From positions 620,001 to 684,000 of the forward strand of contig NZ_MTQM01000008.1 in the NCBI RefSeq assembly GCF_001984105.1: a DNA stretch of 64,000 bases. The letters run 5' to 3'. The translations under genes and the position numbers were made by a program. Within the stretch, counting starts at the first letter, position 1. Every line of letters begins with the position of its first letter. The notes under the pieces are model-generated. The model did not search any database. It was given only the letters and a program-made list of their open reading frames with translations, and had not been told where the DNA came from. Shown piece by piece: positions 1 through 7,969 of the stretch. The DNA is from Microbacterium sp. CSI-V (GTDB lineage Bacteria; Actinomycetota; Actinomycetes; Actinomycetales; Microbacteriaceae).

Positions 1-1691
1 TGCAGTCGGTCATCCTGCGCAACGTACCTCCTACCGTGTCGAACTACGTCCAGCGGGCCGGTCGTGCCGGGCGACGGTCAGACAACGCCGCACTCGCTCT
101 GACCTATGCGCAACGGCGGCCGCATGATCTCGCCGCGTTCGCGCGCCCCGAGCAGATGATCAGCGGCGCAGTGCGGCCGCCGGTGGTGCCTATCGAGAAT
201 GACCGGATCGCCGAGCGGCATATCTATTCGATCGCCCTCGCGCGGTTCTTCCGGGAGCAGCTGGCGGCTGCGGGGACGGTGTATCGAACGGTGGGCAGCT
301 TCTTCGACAGCCCAGCCGGTCAGCCGACGGGCGCTGACCTATTCGCCGAGTTCGTCGAGTTTCCGGACACCCAGCTCCAGGCTGCGATCAACGATGTGCT
401 TCCGGCCTCCATCCGCGGCACAGATCTCACGAAATGGAATGGATGGTCCCGCGATCTGCGCGAGCTTCTCAGCGCCGTTCAGCAAGACCACCGAGAGGAG
501 AGCAAGTTCTACGAGGAGGAGTCGCTCGCCGCCTACAAGTCGCGCAAGGGGGCCCTAGGAGACCGCTACGGTCGCATTCTCGATACGATACGAAGCGCGC
601 CTCTTCTCGGTTACCTTGCGAACCACAACCTCATCCCGAAGTACGGATTCCCTGTCGATACGGTCGAGATGAAGCCACCGCTGGGTGCGCCCGGTTCGGC
701 ATCCGATCTGGATCTCACGCGGGATCTCTCCCAGGCTATCTTCGAGTACGCACCGGGCGCTGCGATCATCGCCGGCGGACAGCTATGGACGTCAGCGGGA
801 GTCGCGACCCGTCATAACCGAGAGTGGCAGCCGTTCTTCTTTGCGACCTGTGAAAATTGCGGGCGCTATTGGGAGAAGCTCGGCGAGGATCTCGGTGGAT
901 GTCCGGACTGCGGCACCGTTTCCGACGGTGTGCGGCGCAAGTACATGGAGCCGCGCTTCGGATTCGTCACCTCGCCCTCACCAGGGAAGCCCGGCGACGC
1001 GCCGCCGCGCACGAGTTGGCGGGGCGAGACGCACGTTGCCGAGCCTGGCAAGAGTACGTCAAAGCGGACTCTTACACTCGGGGGTGCCCCTGTCGAGTGC
1101 GAGGTGCAGGAGCGCGCCAGGCTCGTGCGACTGAACCTAGGCCCGGGCGAGCTCGGATACCGTCTGTGCGAGTGGTGTGGCGCTGGTGTTACGGCGCTTG
1201 GTGAGGCACCCAAGTCGCACGTCAACGTGCGCACCCAGAAGCCGTGCGGGGGCCGTTTTCATCCGTGGACGCTCGGCCATCGGTACGAGACAGACGTTGT
1301 CCGGATCGCCCTTGGCGTGCCGTGGGCTGGTTCGACCGTCGGTGAGCGTCGCGCCGTGGCGTACTCAGTGCTCTACGCCGTGCTTCAGGGTGTGAGCGAG
1401 TCTCTTCAGATTGCTCGGGACAACGTCGACGGCTCGGTTGTGGGAGGCCTTGCCCACGGGATGCCTGAGCTCGTGCTCATGGACACAGTGCCCGGCGGCG
1501 CGGGCTACGCGATCCTGATCGCCGAGAACATGGAGTCGGTTCTGCGACGCTCCCTCGAGATCGCCGCAACCTGCGAATGCGGGCCAGAGACAAGCTGCAG
1601 CTCCTGCCTTCGGACCTACTCGAACCAGAAGTGGCACAACCAACTCTCACGCGGCGCCGCCGAGGTGTATCTGGAGCGGCTCACGGGGTAA
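1..1691 (+). CDS. Superfamily 2 helicase C-terminal part with DUF1998 domain (5' end outside window)
   Basis: The reading frame is open from the first base, so the gene begins upstream. The visible start is the end of the second RecA domain: helicase motif VI reads NYVQRAGRAGRR. About 550 residues follow, with a zinc-ribbon-like pair (CENC...CPDC), a second Cys cluster (CEWCG...CGG), and a terminal CECG...CSSC followed by a YSNQKWHNQL stretch typical of DUF1998 proteins. Related helicase/DUF1998 proteins include the MrfA/YprA DNA-repair helicases and components of phage-defence systems such as DISARM. Which branch this belongs to cannot be decided without the N-terminus. A small gene follows 23 bp downstream, possibly in the same operon. 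Confidence 0.85.
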   Translation, partial: QSVILRNVPPTVSNYVQRAGRAGRRSDNAALALTYAQRRPHDLAAFARPEQMISGAVRPPVVPIENDRIAERHIYSIALARFFREQLAAAGTVYRTVGSFFDSPAGQPTGADLFAEFVEFPDTQLQAAINDVLPASIRGTDLTKWNGWSRDLRELLSAVQQDHREESKFYEEESLAAYKSRKGALGDRYGRILDTIRSAPLLGYLANHNLIPKYGFPVDTVEMKPPLGAPGSASDLDLTRDLSQAIFEYAPGAAIIAGGQLWTSAGVATRHNREWQPFFFATCENCGRYWEKLGEDLGGCPDCGTVSDGVRRKYMEPRFGFVTSPSPGKPGDAPPRTSWRGETHVAEPGKSTSKRTLTLGGAPVECEVQERARLVRLNLGPGELGYRLCEWCGAGVTALGEAPKSHVNVRTQKPCGGRFHPWTLGHRYETDVVRIALGVPWAGSTVGERRAVAYSVLYAVLQGVSESLQIARDNVDGSVVGGLAHGMPELVLMDTVPGGAGYAILIAENMESVLRRSLEIAATCECGPETSCSSCLRTYSNQKWHNQLSRGAAEVYLERLTG

Positions 1692-1714
1692 GGCTGGGCA
1701 CCCCGGAGGGGGCC

Positions 1715-2020
1715 ATGATTGAGGGCTGGTTCGCCCATTTCGGATTCACAATTCTCAGACTCAAGTCGCTCGTTTTGGGCTCCTTCGAGCACGTGCAACA
1801 TCAAGCGACGAATGCTTTCGGTGTCAACTGGAAGAGCCAGAAGAAGGTCCACAAGGCCTTCGCCGACTACCGTCGAATCCTCGATAAAGAACTAGATCGT
1901 GATGGACTCACCCCGGAGGATCGGTTTCGTGTCCTGACGTTGCTCAAGAATGTCATCGATGACGAAGCGGTGAAAGGCTCGGAGCATAAGGCGTTCGTGC
2001 TAAGACGCTCAGCGTCGTAG
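1715..2020 (+). CDS. Small hypothetical protein downstream of the DUF1998 helicase, possibly frameshift-truncated
   Basis: The ATG at 1715 has a strong ribosome site (GGAGGGGG) just upstream and lies 23 bp after the helicase stop, so co-expression is likely. The 101-residue product is charged and helical, with no domain I recognise. It ends abruptly in LRRSAS. Beyond the stop, other frames encode an alanine/valine-rich hydrophobic stretch (about 2000-2040, then 2040-2090 ending GGKAKIDV), which looks like a lost C-terminal membrane anchor needing two frame changes. The intact ancestor may therefore have been about 130 residues. Function unknown. Confidence 0.6.
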   Translation: MIEGWFAHFGFTILRLKSLVLGSFEHVQHQATNAFGVNWKSQKKVHKAFADYRRILDKELDRDGLTPEDRFRVLTLLKNVIDDEAVKGSEHKAFVLRRSAS

Positions 2021-2125
2021 CCGCGGCCGCTGCGTTGTCGTAGCCGCAGGTCTGGCTGTCGTCGGCGGGAAGGCGAAGATTGATGTCTGAATGCTCCCAG
2101 CTCCAATTCACAAGCAGATAACGCC

Positions 2126-2710
2126 ATGCCCCAACCCCTCCGCTATGGCATCAACGTCTCCCTCGACGGGTGCGTCCACCACGAGGCGGGTCTGCCGCCG
2201 AACGCCGAGTCGATGGCGTTCTGGTCCGACGAGCTGCGCCGCTCCGACACGCTCCTCTACGGGCGCGTCACGTACGAGCTGATGGAGGGCGCGTGGCGCC
2301 GACCCGCGTCGGGGCAGTGGCCCGACTGGATGGATGCCAGTGAGGTCGACTTCGCGGAGGTGATGGATCCGATGCGGAAGGTCGTGGCATCCACCACGCT
2401 CGACGCCGTGGACTGGAACGCCGAACTTCTCCGCGGCGAGATCGTCGACGCGGTGCGGCGGTTCAAGGAGCAGCCGGGGCGGGGGATCTCGCTCGGCGGT
2501 GTGCGGCTGCCTGTGGTGCTCGCCGCGGCGGGGCTCATCGACGAGTACACGTTCGTCGTGCATCCGGTGATCGCCGGTCGCGGGCCGCGGCTGCTCGACG
2601 GCGTGGAGCTGACGCTCGAGCTGATCGAGCGGCGGGAGTTCCGTTCGGGCGTCACGGTGCAGCGGTACCGGCCGATTCAGACTCCCGGAATCAGCACCTC
2701 ATCGAGGTAG
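2126..2710 (+). CDS. Dihydrofolate reductase family protein (RibD C-terminal domain)
   Basis: This 194-residue protein has the RibD_C/DHFR-like layout: an N-terminal strand with VSLDG, a central LLYGRVTYELM segment binding the nicotinamide nucleotide, and a C-terminal VHPVIAGRGPRLLDG segment. These small stand-alone proteins (YwjB/YyaP type) are common in actinobacteria. They are presumed NADPH-dependent reductases, but physiological substrates are mostly unknown; they are not the essential folA. The length is normal for the group. No strong ribosome site is visible. It contains the genome-typical GGATGCC/GGCATCC words that neighbouring island genes lack. Confidence 0.85.
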   Translation: MPQPLRYGINVSLDGCVHHEAGLPPNAESMAFWSDELRRSDTLLYGRVTYELMEGAWRRPASGQWPDWMDASEVDFAEVMDPMRKVVASTTLDAVDWNAELLRGEIVDAVRRFKEQPGRGISLGGVRLPVVLAAAGLIDEYTFVVHPVIAGRGPRLLDGVELTLELIERREFRSGVTVQRYRPIQTPGISTSSR

Positions 2711-2797
2711 GCGCGCAGCCGGGGAACGTCGACGGTCAGCGTCCGCCAGACGCGGGGTCGAACGCCGTGTCAGGCTGTTAGTTCGGGAGAGGGCAAT

Positions 2798-2920
2798 GTG
2801 GGAAAGCTCGTGAAGGTCGGCGTCTTGTTCCTGCTGCCGATCCTCGCCGCGGCCTGGGGCGCCGTGCTCTCCGGGGCGCTCTCGGTGATGGGCCGCTGCG
2901 GGACACAGGTGTGCTCGTGA
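2798..2920 (+). CDS. Small single-pass membrane protein (40 aa)
   Basis: A GTG start at 2798 follows a GGGAGAGGG ribosome site. The product begins VGKLVKVGVLFLLPILAAAW: one hydrophobic helix after a short basic N-terminus, then a Cys-containing tail. The stop overlaps the GTG of a second short membrane reading frame at 2917 by 4 bp, an arrangement typical of translational coupling. No family recognised. Too short to be certain, but start signal, composition and coupling all fit. Confidence 0.45.
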   Translation: MGKLVKVGVLFLLPILAAAWGAVLSGALSVMGRCGTQVCS

Positions 2921-3150
2921 ATGCCACGAGCATACTGACGCTGACGACCTTCCTCGCCGTGCTAGTTCTCGCCATCGCCGCCATAATGCTGGAGATGCGG
3001 GTCTGGTGGCCAGCTGCAGAGGCCACGCAGATCGCGGCGTTCGCACTCTCGGCCGCCCGTCCAGATCGTCACCGCCGTGGTGACGCGGAGCATTCCCCGG
3101 GTGGTCTTACCCGCGATCGTCGATCGACATCGACCGACCCATGGGGCCCG
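2917..3150 (+). pseudogene. Probable frameshifted small membrane protein gene
   Basis: From the GTG at 2917 the frame gives one clear transmembrane helix (TFLAVLVLAIAAIMLEM), then WPAAEATQIAAFALSAA. At about 3060 this frame turns into Arg/Ser-rich sequence without protein character, while the +1 frame supplies a natural hydrophobic continuation (VQIVTAVVTRSIPRVVLPAI). This suggests a single-base indel. The rest of the interval up to 3405 shows no convincing protein; its open frame merely runs into the next gene. Confidence 0.4.
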
Positions 3151-3405
3151 GACGCCTCCGCTGACGCACCATATTGCGTCTCACAAGCGCGGCTCAGCCT
3201 CTCCTCCGGACCTGTCGCCGGGCCCGAACTCGGCCACTCCGGTTCGGTCACTGTCCGCCCAACGGTCGCTGGCTCCTTGCCTCGAGTAGACCCATACCGG
3301 CCGTGGCGCGACGGAGTCTTCGTCAGAGAGGGGGCCAGCTGCAAGACGCGGAGGTTGGGAAGTGTAGAGTTTGGTCGGCTTGACACTCACAGAAAGTGGG
3401 GCTAA

Positions 3406-4344
3406 GTGAAGAAGTTCTTCGGTACATTCTCCAAGCTTGATTGGGTCACCTTCTTCCTCTGCGTGGTCCTTGTCCTGCTTACGCTGGTGCCTCTACTGCC
3501 ATTCGCGGAAGTAACGGATCATTGGTTCCTTGTGGCGATAATCGCTCTGGGGGCTGTGACCCTTTCGGCGATCGTGCTTTCGCAGATTGAATCTCGGGAG
3601 GCGGATAAGTTAATCTCTGATCGAATGGATGGGCTCCACTCACTTGTCCTCAGCGTCGTGGATCACGATGCCGTACACGAAGTGCCGGCGCCTCAGATCC
3701 GGTCGGAGCTGGATTCGCTACTGGGGGAATCCAACGAATGGTACTTCCGGGGGGGATCTGCCCGGTGGCAACGAGAGGCAGTGCTGCCCAGACTGGCTAC
3801 GGTCACGGACCGGCCCGTTCTCTACAAGGTGCAAGTCATATCACCGTTTGAAAAGGATCTCTGCGACAAGTACGCCCTGTATCGAAAGAAGAGCCAGCCG
3901 GGTGACCCCCGGGGGGATTCTCGGCAGATCCGCTTAGAATTATTGGCGTTCATCTACGCCACCGTGGTGTGGCAGTCTCGGTCAAAGATTACGGCTGACG
4001 TCACGCTGCTTCATCGCTTCTCTCCGTTCCGTTTGGATGGTAATAGGGAGAGCTTTATTATCACTGTGGCGGACACCAAGAAGAACGGCCTTCGAACCCG
4101 ACAGGGTAATTGGTATCACTCTTCACTCTTGGATGAATTCGAGTTTGAAGCCGGATACGCAACGCGACTGACGTTGCCGGCTCAAGCGGGCGATTCCCGC
4201 GGTTCGGAGGATGTCGCAGAATTTTTTGAGGAGCTCGTGCGCCTTAACCCTGATGCCACTGCCCATTGGAACCACGGATTTGTAGAGCCTGATTGGAGGG
4301 ACATTTTTGAGCTCGCCGGAACAATCGCCGAAGAACCTGCGTGA
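3406..4344 (+). CDS. Two-TM membrane protein with large cytosolic domain, unknown function
   Basis: The 312-residue product starts at GTG. Two transmembrane helices lie at about residues 14-34 (VTFFLCVVLVLLTLVPLLPF) and 43-63, followed by a soluble domain of about 240 residues with the segments WYFRGGSARWQREAVLP, SPFEKDLCDKYALYRKK and VTLLHRFSPFR. I do not recognise the family. The architecture (two short TM helices plus cytosolic sensor or enzyme domain) resembles membrane effectors of bacterial defence modules, but that is only a structural analogy. The gene is visibly less GC-rich than its surroundings, lacks the GGATGCC words common elsewhere, and overlaps the next gene by 38 bp, so the two act together. 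Confidence 0.8.
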   Translation: MKKFFGTFSKLDWVTFFLCVVLVLLTLVPLLPFAEVTDHWFLVAIIALGAVTLSAIVLSQIESREADKLISDRMDGLHSLVLSVVDHDAVHEVPAPQIRSELDSLLGESNEWYFRGGSARWQREAVLPRLATVTDRPVLYKVQVISPFEKDLCDKYALYRKKSQPGDPRGDSRQIRLELLAFIYATVVWQSRSKITADVTLLHRFSPFRLDGNRESFIITVADTKKNGLRTRQGNWYHSSLLDEFEFEAGYATRLTLPAQAGDSRGSEDVAEFFEELVRLNPDATAHWNHGFVEPDWRDIFELAGTIAEEPA

Positions 4345-4987
4345 AATCTATGGCCTTTTTGTCGCGGGCCTGTTCTCATCGATCTCATTAAGCGATGTGG
4401 TCCGAGCCATCTCGGCTGAAGCAGATCGAATCGTGACTCGCCGTCATCCGCTTGGCTTCACACACGCGGAGCTGACTTCCAGCGCTGGCGCGCTCGATGG
4501 CGAACGTTTCCGATTCCATGTCTGGCTCGGCGCCACCGAAAGTCGGGACAATTTAGGAGACCTTCACGAGCACACCTGGGATCTAACGAGTCTAGTTCTG
4601 GCTGGGAGCGTAGTCGACACGACGCTGCGAGCCTCGCGCGACACCCTCGGAAAATATCAAGGCTCGAGGATTATCTACGGGGACCTTAACTCGTCCGAGC
4701 CCATCGGGCGCTTTAATCTAGAGACCCTCCAGCGTCGACGAGTTGAGGCCGGTGCCGTCTACACAATCCCCGCTCGGACAGTTCACCTCAACGAAGTGGG
4801 TTCTCTGCCCACGGTCACGCTCGTTCGGTCGATCGAAGACAAGTTAGGCCATGGCCCTCTTGTGTTCAGCTTGCCCAGCGCAGATGCGGTCTCCGTGACT
4901 TCAGTGCGACCGCAAGTAGATACCGCCGATGTGCTCAGCGAACTTGTGGCCGCTTTGCATGGCGAAGATTCTGACTCTCGAGAATGA
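4307..4987 (+). CDS. Cupin-like protein coupled to the two-TM protein
   Basis: A TTG at 4307 is chosen because GGAGGG at 4295-4300 sits 6 nt upstream; the gene starts inside the 3' end of the membrane-protein gene. In the 226-residue product two cupin motifs are visible: a metal-binding HEH (His87, His89) followed by LVLAG, and YTIPARTVH with His160, matching the PxGxxH pattern of cupin motif 2. A thiol- or small-molecule dioxygenase or a ligand sensor is possible; no substrate can be inferred. Base composition matches the upstream partner, and the pair seems to have been acquired together. Confidence 0.75.
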   Translation: MSSPEQSPKNLREIYGLFVAGLFSSISLSDVVRAISAEADRIVTRRHPLGFTHAELTSSAGALDGERFRFHVWLGATESRDNLGDLHEHTWDLTSLVLAGSVVDTTLRASRDTLGKYQGSRIIYGDLNSSEPIGRFNLETLQRRRVEAGAVYTIPARTVHLNEVGSLPTVTLVRSIEDKLGHGPLVFSLPSADAVSVTSVRPQVDTADVLSELVAALHGEDSDSRE

Positions 4988-5193
4988 ATCGGTCACCTAG
5001 CTCAGGCCGCTTCAATTGGGATCCTCGATTTAGTGGCACTGTGGAGGCCGGGTTGGCGCGGTGTCAAAATGAAGTCGATTCGAGCGCGGAGCAAGTGCGC
5101 AACGTCGCGAACGCCATCCGTCGATGGCGACAGCAGCCCTACCTGGGTGCCTCGCTTAGTGCGCTGGACTCCCGTCGTCATTCGGTTCTATGA
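4984..5193 (+). CDS. Possible small third gene of the membrane/cupin operon
   Basis: The ATG overlaps the preceding stop in an ATGA arrangement, which favours translational coupling. The 69-residue product (MNRSPSSGRFNWDPRFSG...) is hydrophilic and resembles nothing I know. A second frame (5033-5257, ending DWVRRVSNHLAYGLTRLL) also has some protein-like character, so a frameshift inside a longer gene is possible. Support is limited to the coupling and composition. Confidence 0.35.
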   Translation: MNRSPSSGRFNWDPRFSGTVEAGLARCQNEVDSSAEQVRNVANAIRRWRQQPYLGASLSALDSRRHSVL

Positions 5194-5275
5194 CTGGGTA
5201 CGTCGAGTAAGCAATCATCTTGCGTATGGGCTGACGCGACTACTTGGGGTTTTCTAACCGAGCTCGCCTAGGCGC

Positions 5276-5550
5276 CTGCTTGCCCGGACCATCGATAGTG
5301 GCACCGCTTGCGCTGTTCTCATCGACGCCGCACGACAGCTTGGGTCTGGATTGGGAATGGCAGTGCAGGGGGCCCGGGGGGTGACGAGGTTGCCATGCCT
5401 CCGCGGATGGCCCAACTCGCTTCGCTCGGTCGTGACTTGGACAACCCGGAGTTTGCAATGAACGTGCGCCTGTGGCGCGGCGCAAGCACTGGATCAGCTC
5501 GTTCGCGGGGTCGTGGCACAGTACGCCAAGATGGGCCGTGGCCGCGGGGG
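5276..5550 (-). pseudogene. Decayed C-terminal fragment of an Old Yellow Enzyme (alkene reductase) gene
   Basis: Read on the minus strand, this stretch matches the C-terminal quarter of the intact OYE gene at 6091-7167, but in broken frames. HLGVLCHDPANELIQCLRRA parallels YLSVLHADPASELIQDLRRA. TFIANSGLSK parallels TFIVNSGFSR in a different frame, and CGVDENSASGATIDGPGKQ parallels RGADENAVDQASVYGPDER. There is no start and no N-terminal two thirds. It is a dead, diverged paralog or remnant. The remainder of 5194-5804 holds no other gene I can support. Confidence 0.75.
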
Positions 5551-5804
5551 CTACAAAGGATGCGCCGAGGGCCCAATGCCTCATCGCCGCAGCTGGCGGG
5601 GTGTTTACACGGGTGCCTCAGCGCTGACCGTCGCCGGTCCTCCGTCATCGGCCGTCGTGGGAGTCGTTTCCGCGGTCTCGCACTCGGCGAAAGGTTCCTG
5701 AACATCGGCAAGGACACCAGCAGCCTCAACACCATCTACCTCAACGGAGGGGTACCCGGTGTGGTCGTTCCCAGCTGCTGGGCTCAGTAGAGGAGACACG
5801 TGAC

Positions 5805-6023
5805 ATGTTCGCCGACAACCGATTTCTGACGCTCGGCCTGATGCTCGGCATCCTCGGCCTCGGGATCGGCGTGGGACTCGTCGTCGCCAGCTTCCTGGTG
5901 GGGGTGGGGACGGCGAGGGGTGCCGCTCTATCCTCATCCGGGACCATCACGATCGTCGTGTTCCTGATTCTCACCACGGTTCTCACCAGCGCTGCGCGAC
6001 GACAGAAGCAGGTCGGTCACTGA
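5805..6023 (+). CDS. Small two-helix membrane protein (72 aa)
   Basis: The ATG at 5805 follows GAGGAG with suitable spacing. The product has two hydrophobic helices (LTLGLMLGILGLGIGVGLVV and TITIVVFLILTTVL) and a short basic tail (RRQKQVGH). No family recognised. A strong hairpin terminator begins 13 bp after the stop, consistent with a short transcription unit converging on the OYE gene. Confidence 0.55.
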   Translation: MFADNRFLTLGLMLGILGLGIGVGLVVASFLVGVGTARGAALSSSGTITIVVFLILTTVLTSAARRQKQVGH

Positions 6024-6035
6024 CCTTGGACCGAT

Positions 6036-6085
6036 GAGCGGGGCCCCGCGCGGGTGGCATCCACCATTCGCGCGGGGCCCCGCTC
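6036..6085. terminator. Bidirectional hairpin terminator
   Basis: Perfect 17-bp inverted repeat (GAGCGGGGCCCCGCGCG at 6036-6052 and its complement at 6069-6085) with a 16-nt loop, between the convergent small membrane gene and the OYE gene. There is no long T-tract, which is common for actinobacterial terminators. Confidence 0.85.
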
Positions 6086-6090
6086 CCGTT

Positions 6091-7167
6091 TCAGCCCTGG
6101 AGGAACGGGTAGTCCGTGTAGCCGCGCTCGTCGGGGCCGTAGACCGACGCCTGGTCGACCGCGTTCTCGTCTGCGCCGCGCTCCCACCGCGTGACGAGGT
6201 CGGGGTTCGCGATCGCGGGGCGACCCACGGCGACGAGGTCGGCGATGCCGTCGTCGATCGCCTGGACGGCCTCGTCACGGGTGGTGACGCGCGAGAAGCC
6301 GGAGTTCACGATGAACGTGCCACCGAAGGCGCGGCGGAGGTCCTGGATCAGCTCGCTCGCGGGGTCGGCGTGCAGCACGCTGAGGTACGCCAGGCCCAGG
6401 GGCGCGAGGCCGGCGATGAGCGCTTCGTACGTGGCGCGGGTCTCGGCGTCGTCCTTCTCCCACACGTCCTGGATGTTGTGTGCGGGAGAGATCCGGATGC
6501 CGACACGGCCGGCGCCGATCTCGGCCGCCACGGCCTCGGCGACGTCGATGACGAAGCGGGCGCGGGCCGCGGGCGATCCGCCGTAGCCGTCGGTGCGCTG
6601 GTTCGACGCGGGGGAGAGGAACTCGTGCAGCAGGTAGCCGTTCGCGGAGTGCAGCTCGACGCCGTCGAATCCGGCATCCACGGCGCGACGGGCGGCGGCG
6701 GCGAACTCGTCGCGGACGGTGGCGAGCTCCGCGGTCTCGAGCGCGTGCGGCACGGGGAAGGCGACCTTCGAGCCGTCGGCGAGGCGGGTCTCGCCCTCGA
6801 TCGCGATCGCCGAGGGGGCGACGATGCGGTCGGTGCCGGTGATGTCGGTGTGCGAGACGCGTCCGCCGTTCATGAGCTGCATGAACACGGCTCCGCCCTC
6901 GGCGTGCACGGCATCCGCCACCTTCGCCCAGCCGGCCGCCTGCGCGTCGGTGACGATGCCCGGCTGACCCGGGTACGCCCGCGACTCGGGGCTCGGGAAG
7001 ACGCCCTCGGTCACGAGCAGGCCGATGCCCGCGCGCTGCGCGTAGTACGTCGCGATGAGGTGTCCGGGAACGCCGTCGGCGCTCGCGCGCAGGCGGGTCA
7101 TCGGGGCGAGCGAAACGCGGTTGCGGACGTCGACGGCGCCGACGGTGGTGGGGCTGAACAGACTCAC
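6091..7167 (-). CDS. Alkene reductase, Old Yellow Enzyme family (FMN)
   Basis: The 358-residue protein is a (beta/alpha)8 flavoprotein that reduces activated C=C bonds with NAD(P)H. The GTG at 7167 was chosen because AAAGGA precedes it and the product then starts at SLFSPTTVGAVDVRNRV, the normal OYE N-terminus; a longer in-frame extension upstream is junk. Visible family features are SLAPMTRLRA, the active-site ELHSANGYLLHEFLSP (His/Asn pair and Tyr), the TDGYGGS loop and the FMN-phosphate segment GRPAIANPDL. The N-ethylmaleimide reductase/xenobiotic reductase subgroup is likely. It is monocistronic and ends at a strong terminator; a dead relative lies 0.5 kb downstream. Confidence 0.92.
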   Translation of the reverse strand: MSLFSPTTVGAVDVRNRVSLAPMTRLRASADGVPGHLIATYYAQRAGIGLLVTEGVFPSPESRAYPGQPGIVTDAQAAGWAKVADAVHAEGGAVFMQLMNGGRVSHTDITGTDRIVAPSAIAIEGETRLADGSKVAFPVPHALETAELATVRDEFAAAARRAVDAGFDGVELHSANGYLLHEFLSPASNQRTDGYGGSPAARARFVIDVAEAVAAEIGAGRVGIRISPAHNIQDVWEKDDAETRATYEALIAGLAPLGLAYLSVLHADPASELIQDLRRAFGGTFIVNSGFSRVTTRDEAVQAIDDGIADLVAVGRPAIANPDLVTRWERGADENAVDQASVYGPDERGYTDYPFLQG

Positions 7168-7368
7168 GGGTGTCCTTTCGAGGCGGGGGCAGTTCCACGC
7201 GGGTGCAACTCGGGGTGCGGGGTGTGCATTCCGCGGATGCACGTCTTCTCACCGCACTCGTGCTGCGAGCGCGATGAGAATCCGCGTCGTCTCGGACGGA
7301 TTGGCACCGCGCTCGTGACGTAGGCATGGCCGACGCGGCCATGTCGTGAGGAGGTCGCACGATGCCGC

Positions 7369-7905
7369 GTGACTGACGATGTGGTGTCCGCGTTGCTTCG
7401 CGCGCTGGAACGCGCGCCGGACGACGATGCGCTGCCTCCACACAGCCGAACTCCTCATGCAGATCGGCCGAATGTCCGAGGCAATCGTGCACCTAGGAAT
7501 GCTGATGGCAGCGGACCCCCGGCATCCCCGCGCCGCTGTGCTCATGGCATCTGCTCTCTCCGGGGCGCCCTCGGTGGAGCGTTCGGAGACCCCGCGGAAG
7601 GAAACCGGCGCCCCTTTCGACTGGGATGCCGCCGAGGGCGACACCGATGAGATCGTGGCGCCCGCTTTAGTCGAGGCCGAGCCGTCGAGTGAGGACGAAA
7701 CGGGCCGTGCACGCGGAGTCCTCGGCTCTGACTCTCGCCGACGTTGGCAGGTTGGGGCATAACGGAGCGGTTGACGGCGTCGTTCCTGGCTCCGCTGCGC
7801 GATCCCGAGTTGCGACGCCTCTACGGGAAGCGTTTCCCCGGCGGGCTGCTGCTGTACGGACCCCCTGGGCTGCGGCAAGACCACGCCCCCCCCGGCGTCG
7901 CTCAC
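7369..7905 (+). pseudogene. Frameshifted TPR/AAA+ ATPase pseudogene
   Basis: Three reading frames must be joined to read one protein. DDVVSALLRALERAPDDDAL (from GTG 7369) continues after about 7435 in another frame as LHTAELLMQIGRMSEAIVHL, a tetratricopeptide repeat. After an acidic linker, LTLADVG shifts at about 7765 into ERLTASFLAPLRDPELRRLY and GGLLLYGPPG. The Walker A continues one frame over as LGCGKTT. Coding similarity stops at about 7905, so the ATPase core is missing. At least three indels plus truncation make this a clear pseudogene. The short stretch 7168-7368 has no gene. Confidence 0.85.
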
Positions 7906-7969
7906 CTTCACGGGCGGGTGGATGCCGGGTGCGTTTCGCATTTCTCGCCCGGTCGACAGAATGAGCGGC

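Noticed and set aside
6034..7323. Long open frame on the plus strand opposite the OYE gene (429 codons)
   Set aside because: Arg/Val/Gly-rich shadow of the high-GC minus-strand gene; no domain, and the intact OYE frame explains the stretch.
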